The position numbers and the translations under genes are program-made. From NCBI GenBank assembly GCA_964472505.1, contig CAYYQW010000040.1, forward strand, positions 1 through 35,343: a DNA stretch of 35,343 bases. Reading direction: 5' to 3'. Positions 32,777 through 35,343 of the stretch are shown here, in pieces (position 1 is the stretch's first letter; each line of letters begins with the position of its first letter). Source of the stretch: JAYEIA01 sp964472505. Its GTDB lineage: Bacteria; Bacteroidota; Bacteroidia; Bacteroidales; JAADGE01. A model generated the notes under the pieces. The model ran no database searches, was not told the DNA's origin, and saw nothing but the letters and a program-made list of their open reading frames with translations.

Positions 32777-34585
32777 TTAGAAATAATACCAAATTGAACG
32801 GTATTCATTTGTGTCCTCTCCGTCATTATGCAAACGAAGCAAATAATCGTGAACGGAAACATCGGTATAAATGTAATCATCTACCAAAGTAACTTTCGAT
32901 TCCCAGGGATAAAAGCGATACATGCGCTCTCCTTTGGCTGTAATCATAATTACCTCATGCTCCTGCCAAGCATTCAAATGCGATTTTCCGAGTTTGGGAA
33001 CGTTAAAAACCTGCTCATCGGTGCGGACTATACCGGGCAAAAAGCGTGTTTCCTCTTTGCGTTCCTGCAATATGCGGGCGATTGGAACTCTAAAGTCGAT
33101 AGTTTCTTCCTTGCCTTTGGTATTGAAAGTATAATAGGGATCAATGCCGGAGCGTTTCAGGCTGCGCTTTAATGCTGCGGTTTCAAAGCGCTTGCTGTTG
33201 TAATAAGTAAAAACCTGTTGATTGTAAATACTAATACCGGCTTCGCGAATTTTCTTAACGGCATTAATTACATCTTCGGTAATTTCGGTTGTGTGTTCAA
33301 AATGCGTTACCACTACTATTTCTCGTTTTCCTAAATCGTGGTATTTTTTCAGAATATTAATTAAATTTTCGGTTATCCGTTGAGGCACTGTAACTAAGGT
33401 ACGCGTACCAATTCGGATGCGTTCGACATGTTCGATTTCCGAAAGGCCTTTCAGTAATTTATTTAGATAATTATCAGGCAAAATAAACGGGTCGCCGCCG
33501 GTTACAAGTACTTCATTGATATTCGGATTGTTTCGTATCCAATCTAAAGCTTCTTCGGTTTGTTTGGTATTCAGATGGCTGTTGCCTTCGGGGTCGAGCT
33601 CCCAATTGCGCTGACAATAAACGCATATCTGGGGACAATAGCTTACGGGCTTCAATATGACTATCTGCGGATAGCGGCGTGTAATGCCCTCGATGGGAGA
33701 AGTGGATTGTTCGCCCATGAAATCCATATCATTACGCATCAAACGGTTTTCGGCTACGCTTACCGAATAATTTTTTCCGGGCAGAACCAACGCTCTATTG
33801 GCTCTATCGTGCGGTGTGCGCCCGTTTTCGTTAATCAGGCTTAAGTAATGCGGCGTAATTTCAAATGCAATATCATTTTCTTTAGCTGCTGCCAAAGCTT
33901 CTTTTTCGTCTTCCTCCAAAGTAATTAAATCACTTAAAGTTTGGGCATCTTTTATGGTATGCTTCAGGTGCCATTTATAATCGTCCCAATCTTCGTTGCT
34001 GCCGCCGAAATGTTTCAGGATTTTATGTTTCATCTGTTCGTGATTCGTTTTCAAATCGGAATCGGTTCCGGTTTTATATTTTTTAAGGTGTACATTCATC
34101 CTTTGGGAGTACTCATCTAATTTTTCCATGCGCACAGCAGCAGCCTCCTCAGGATCATTCGGCAGCGTAAACATATCGTTGGTAACTCCGGATTGGCCGT
34201 TAATTCCGTTAAATAAGTTTATGAATTCATATAAAAAGCCTTTATCTATTTCGGAAAATGCCTTTTCGTCTTCTTTAGCCAATCGGTGTAAAATATTTAA
34301 AGCCGAAAAGCCGGTAAGCTCTTCATTTTCATACCTAATTGTATTTTTTACGGTATCAATGCAGTTCTTGGCATTATTTCGCTCTATAATATGATAATCT
34401 TTAAAATTTCGGTCGGACTTAAGATTAAAATAATGACGATCCAGCATATTCAAATGTTTAAAAAGCTTGTTTCGAGCGTCTGTTAAGCTTTCAGCTTCCT
34501 TAAGCAATATTTTAATGCGCGGGTTATTTTTCCAAATATTATCGGCTAATTCTTTTTTTGATAATGAAATTAACTTGTTCTCCAT
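32777..34585 (-). CDS. KamA-family radical SAM protein (lysine 2,3-aminomutase-like), long form
   Basis: The 602-residue product has the radical SAM cluster CxxxCxxC (Cys317, Cys321, Cys324 in CPQICVYC), and after it the KamA-type region (VTGGDPFILP, RIGTRTLVTVPQRI, VTHFEHTTEIT). About 240 residues of helical, unrecognised N-terminal extension precede the core, whereas classical lysine 2,3-aminomutases have only about 100. In classical enzymes PLP is bound by a Lys in a glycine-rich PGGGGK loop; here the matching place reads VPKLGKSHL (Lys534), so the substrate may differ from lysine. The enzyme is cytoplasmic. It starts at 34585 with GGAGAAAAAGT just before, a usable ribosome-binding stretch, and has a long leader upstream. 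Confidence 0.85.
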   Translation of the reverse strand: MENKLISLSKKELADNIWKNNPRIKILLKEAESLTDARNKLFKHLNMLDRHYFNLKSDRNFKDYHIIERNNAKNCIDTVKNTIRYENEELTGFSALNILHRLAKEDEKAFSEIDKGFLYEFINLFNGINGQSGVTNDMFTLPNDPEEAAAVRMEKLDEYSQRMNVHLKKYKTGTDSDLKTNHEQMKHKILKHFGGSNEDWDDYKWHLKHTIKDAQTLSDLITLEEDEKEALAAAKENDIAFEITPHYLSLINENGRTPHDRANRALVLPGKNYSVSVAENRLMRNDMDFMGEQSTSPIEGITRRYPQIVILKPVSYCPQICVYCQRNWELDPEGNSHLNTKQTEEALDWIRNNPNINEVLVTGGDPFILPDNYLNKLLKGLSEIEHVERIRIGTRTLVTVPQRITENLINILKKYHDLGKREIVVVTHFEHTTEITEDVINAVKKIREAGISIYNQQVFTYYNSKRFETAALKRSLKRSGIDPYYTFNTKGKEETIDFRVPIARILQERKEETRFLPGIVRTDEQVFNVPKLGKSHLNAWQEHEVIMITAKGERMYRFYPWESKVTLVDDYIYTDVSVHDYLLRLHNDGEDTNEYRSIWYYF

Positions 34586-34866
34586 ACTTTTTCTCCTGTT
34601 TTATTATTTCTGCATCTTTTATATTTAAACCACTGTACCATAACAGCAAATACGAAACAGCCGCCAAAAACTGCGTTTTCCCGAATGCAGAAGCAGGTAA
34701 AATTTTCGCAAGTTAAGCATGTGCTTTAACAGAAAACGGTAATTGTTTCGGGGCTCTTAATTCAAGAGCATGACTGCGAACTAATCGCAGCTAAACTGCT
34801 CTGCATAAACTACTTTAAGGCTATACCTTAAGCAGTATTTATCTAAAAACAGATTTTCAGACGGGC
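34586..34866 (-). ncRNA. Long structured leader of the KamA-family gene, candidate regulatory RNA
   Basis: On the minus strand a -7 box lies about 280 bp before the ATG, so the transcript has a long leader. It holds a hairpin TTAAGG/CCTTAA (34815-34820 with 34826-34831), a nested hairpin AGAGCA/TGCTCT (34765-34770 with 34797-34802) around CTGCGA/TCGCAG (34774-34779 with 34785-34790), and an alternative hairpin GCTCTT/AAGAGC (34753-34758 with 34764-34769). The last two share bases and exclude each other, as in attenuators or riboswitches. It could also be a separate small RNA. No known riboswitch consensus (for example lysine) was recognised. Confidence 0.4.
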
Positions 34867-34893
34867 AAATATACAAATATTTCTCTATATTTG
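34866..34893. promoter_or_regulatory. Two opposite -7 promoter boxes
   Basis: On the minus strand TATATTTG (34866-34873) and on the plus strand TATATTTG (34886-34893) are both full matches to TAnnTTTG. They point away from each other, the first toward the KamA-family gene. No -33 TTG is clear for either one. Confidence 0.35.
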
Positions 34894-35343
34894 TTACGAT
34901 TGCCGATTATAACTTTTAAGCCTGCCGAAAGCAAGCTTTTTAAGCAGTTTCTGACTGGTGTGTTTATTTTGATATAAAATTTCAGACATCCTGACCCATT
35001 AACTGAATATCATATTATTATGGATAATAATTCGCAAACTGAAAATATCGTTTAATATCGAATATTGAACACCCAATAATGAATTTTGAAGTTTTGCTTA
35101 CGCACGAAAACCTATTCAATCAATGAGTTACTTCTTGATTCGATATTAAATGTTCGATATTCATGATTCAAAAAAGGCGACATCTGAAACTACGTGAGGT
35201 CAGGAGTTCTGAATTTATTAAATATTTTCCTGCAAGTTTTAATTAGCCGTAGCATTTATGCTACGGAATCATAAAATCCGTTAAATTAGGGCTTTAAAGC
35301 AAAGCAGATTTATCGGTCAATTCGGTTAATCCGGTTTTAAAAT
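34894..35343. other. Gene-free right end with repeats
   Basis: No gene in about 450 bases. AT-rich repeats of the form ATATCGAATATTGAACAC (near 35053) and TTCGATATTAAATGTTCGAT (near 35139) are imperfect inverted copies. A hairpin CCGTAGCA/TGCTACGG (35247-35254 with 35259-35266, loop TTTA) resembles a Bacteroidota intergenic repeat. Confidence 0.45.
35247..35266. repeat. REP-like hairpin
   Basis: Perfect 8-bp arms CCGTAGCA and TGCTACGG enclose TTTA. No T-run follows, so it is more likely a dispersed repeat than a terminator. Confidence 0.5.

Noticed and set aside
34586..34866. Lysine riboswitch before the KamA-family gene
   Set aside because: The conserved lysine-riboswitch core elements are not found; only generic hairpins are present.
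1..35343. CRISPR arrays and insertion sequences
   Set aside because: No regularly spaced direct repeats with unique spacers and no transposase or terminal inverted repeats of an IS were seen in the window.

Overview
The window comes from a member of the Bacteroidota, most likely an anaerobic or sediment-type Bacteroidales or related lineage. The evidence is the Bacteroidota -7 promoter box (TAnnTTTG) at several gene starts, the long 'insert' form of IspG, a GldA-type ABC ATPase, many short lipoproteins with an early lipobox, a Bacteroidota-type Kdo transferase and tRNA genes without encoded CCA. No species can be named from the sequence alone.

Layout. (1) 1-10,485 is an AT-rich accessory (defence-type) region: a gene end, a REP-like palindrome, a Type IIG/ISP-like restriction-modification gene cut in two by a DUF3800 gene plus a structured RNA, a subtilisin-like protease that converges tail-to-tail on an AAA ATPase, a small membrane-anchored coiled-coil protein and a HEPN-like protein. 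It ends at a CAT-anticodon tRNA on the minus strand. (2) 10,486-18,650 is core genome: a HAD phosphatase, a secreted protein, ispG, a lipoprotein, then gldA-metK-gmd and tRNA-Gln. (3) 18,600-24,350 is a second accessory island directly behind tRNA-Gln. It starts with a 73-bp near-perfect duplication of the tRNA 3' end plus terminator and holds regulator and gene remnants and a five-gene operon: small protein, PIN-domain protein, ParB-like protein, candidate nuclease, DNA cytosine methyltransferase. (4) 24,350-35,343 is again core-like: a large ricin-lectin lipoprotein, small envelope lipoproteins (one pair with a 242-bp identical duplication), waaA, a YiiX-like papain-fold protein, a MobA-like nucleotidyltransferase and a KamA-family radical SAM protein with a long structured leader.

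How the parts fit. Both islands abut a tRNA gene and carry DNA-modifying or toxic activities, as expected for phage-defence islands. The most unusual object is at 2,897-3,820. A DUF3800 gene followed by a compact RNA closed by a perfect 14-bp stem sits in a loop between two beta-strand segments of the restriction-methyltransferase. The upstream half stops inside the DUF3800 start codon region and the downstream half has its own ATG, so the enzyme may still work as two polypeptides. DUF3800 genes have been reported next to candidate structured RNAs (the DUF3800 RNA motifs of comparative-genomics surveys), so this looks like a protein-plus-RNA mobile element of unknown mechanism caught in its target site. 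The protease/ATPase pair and the PIN/ParB/nuclease/methylase operon are further candidate defence systems.
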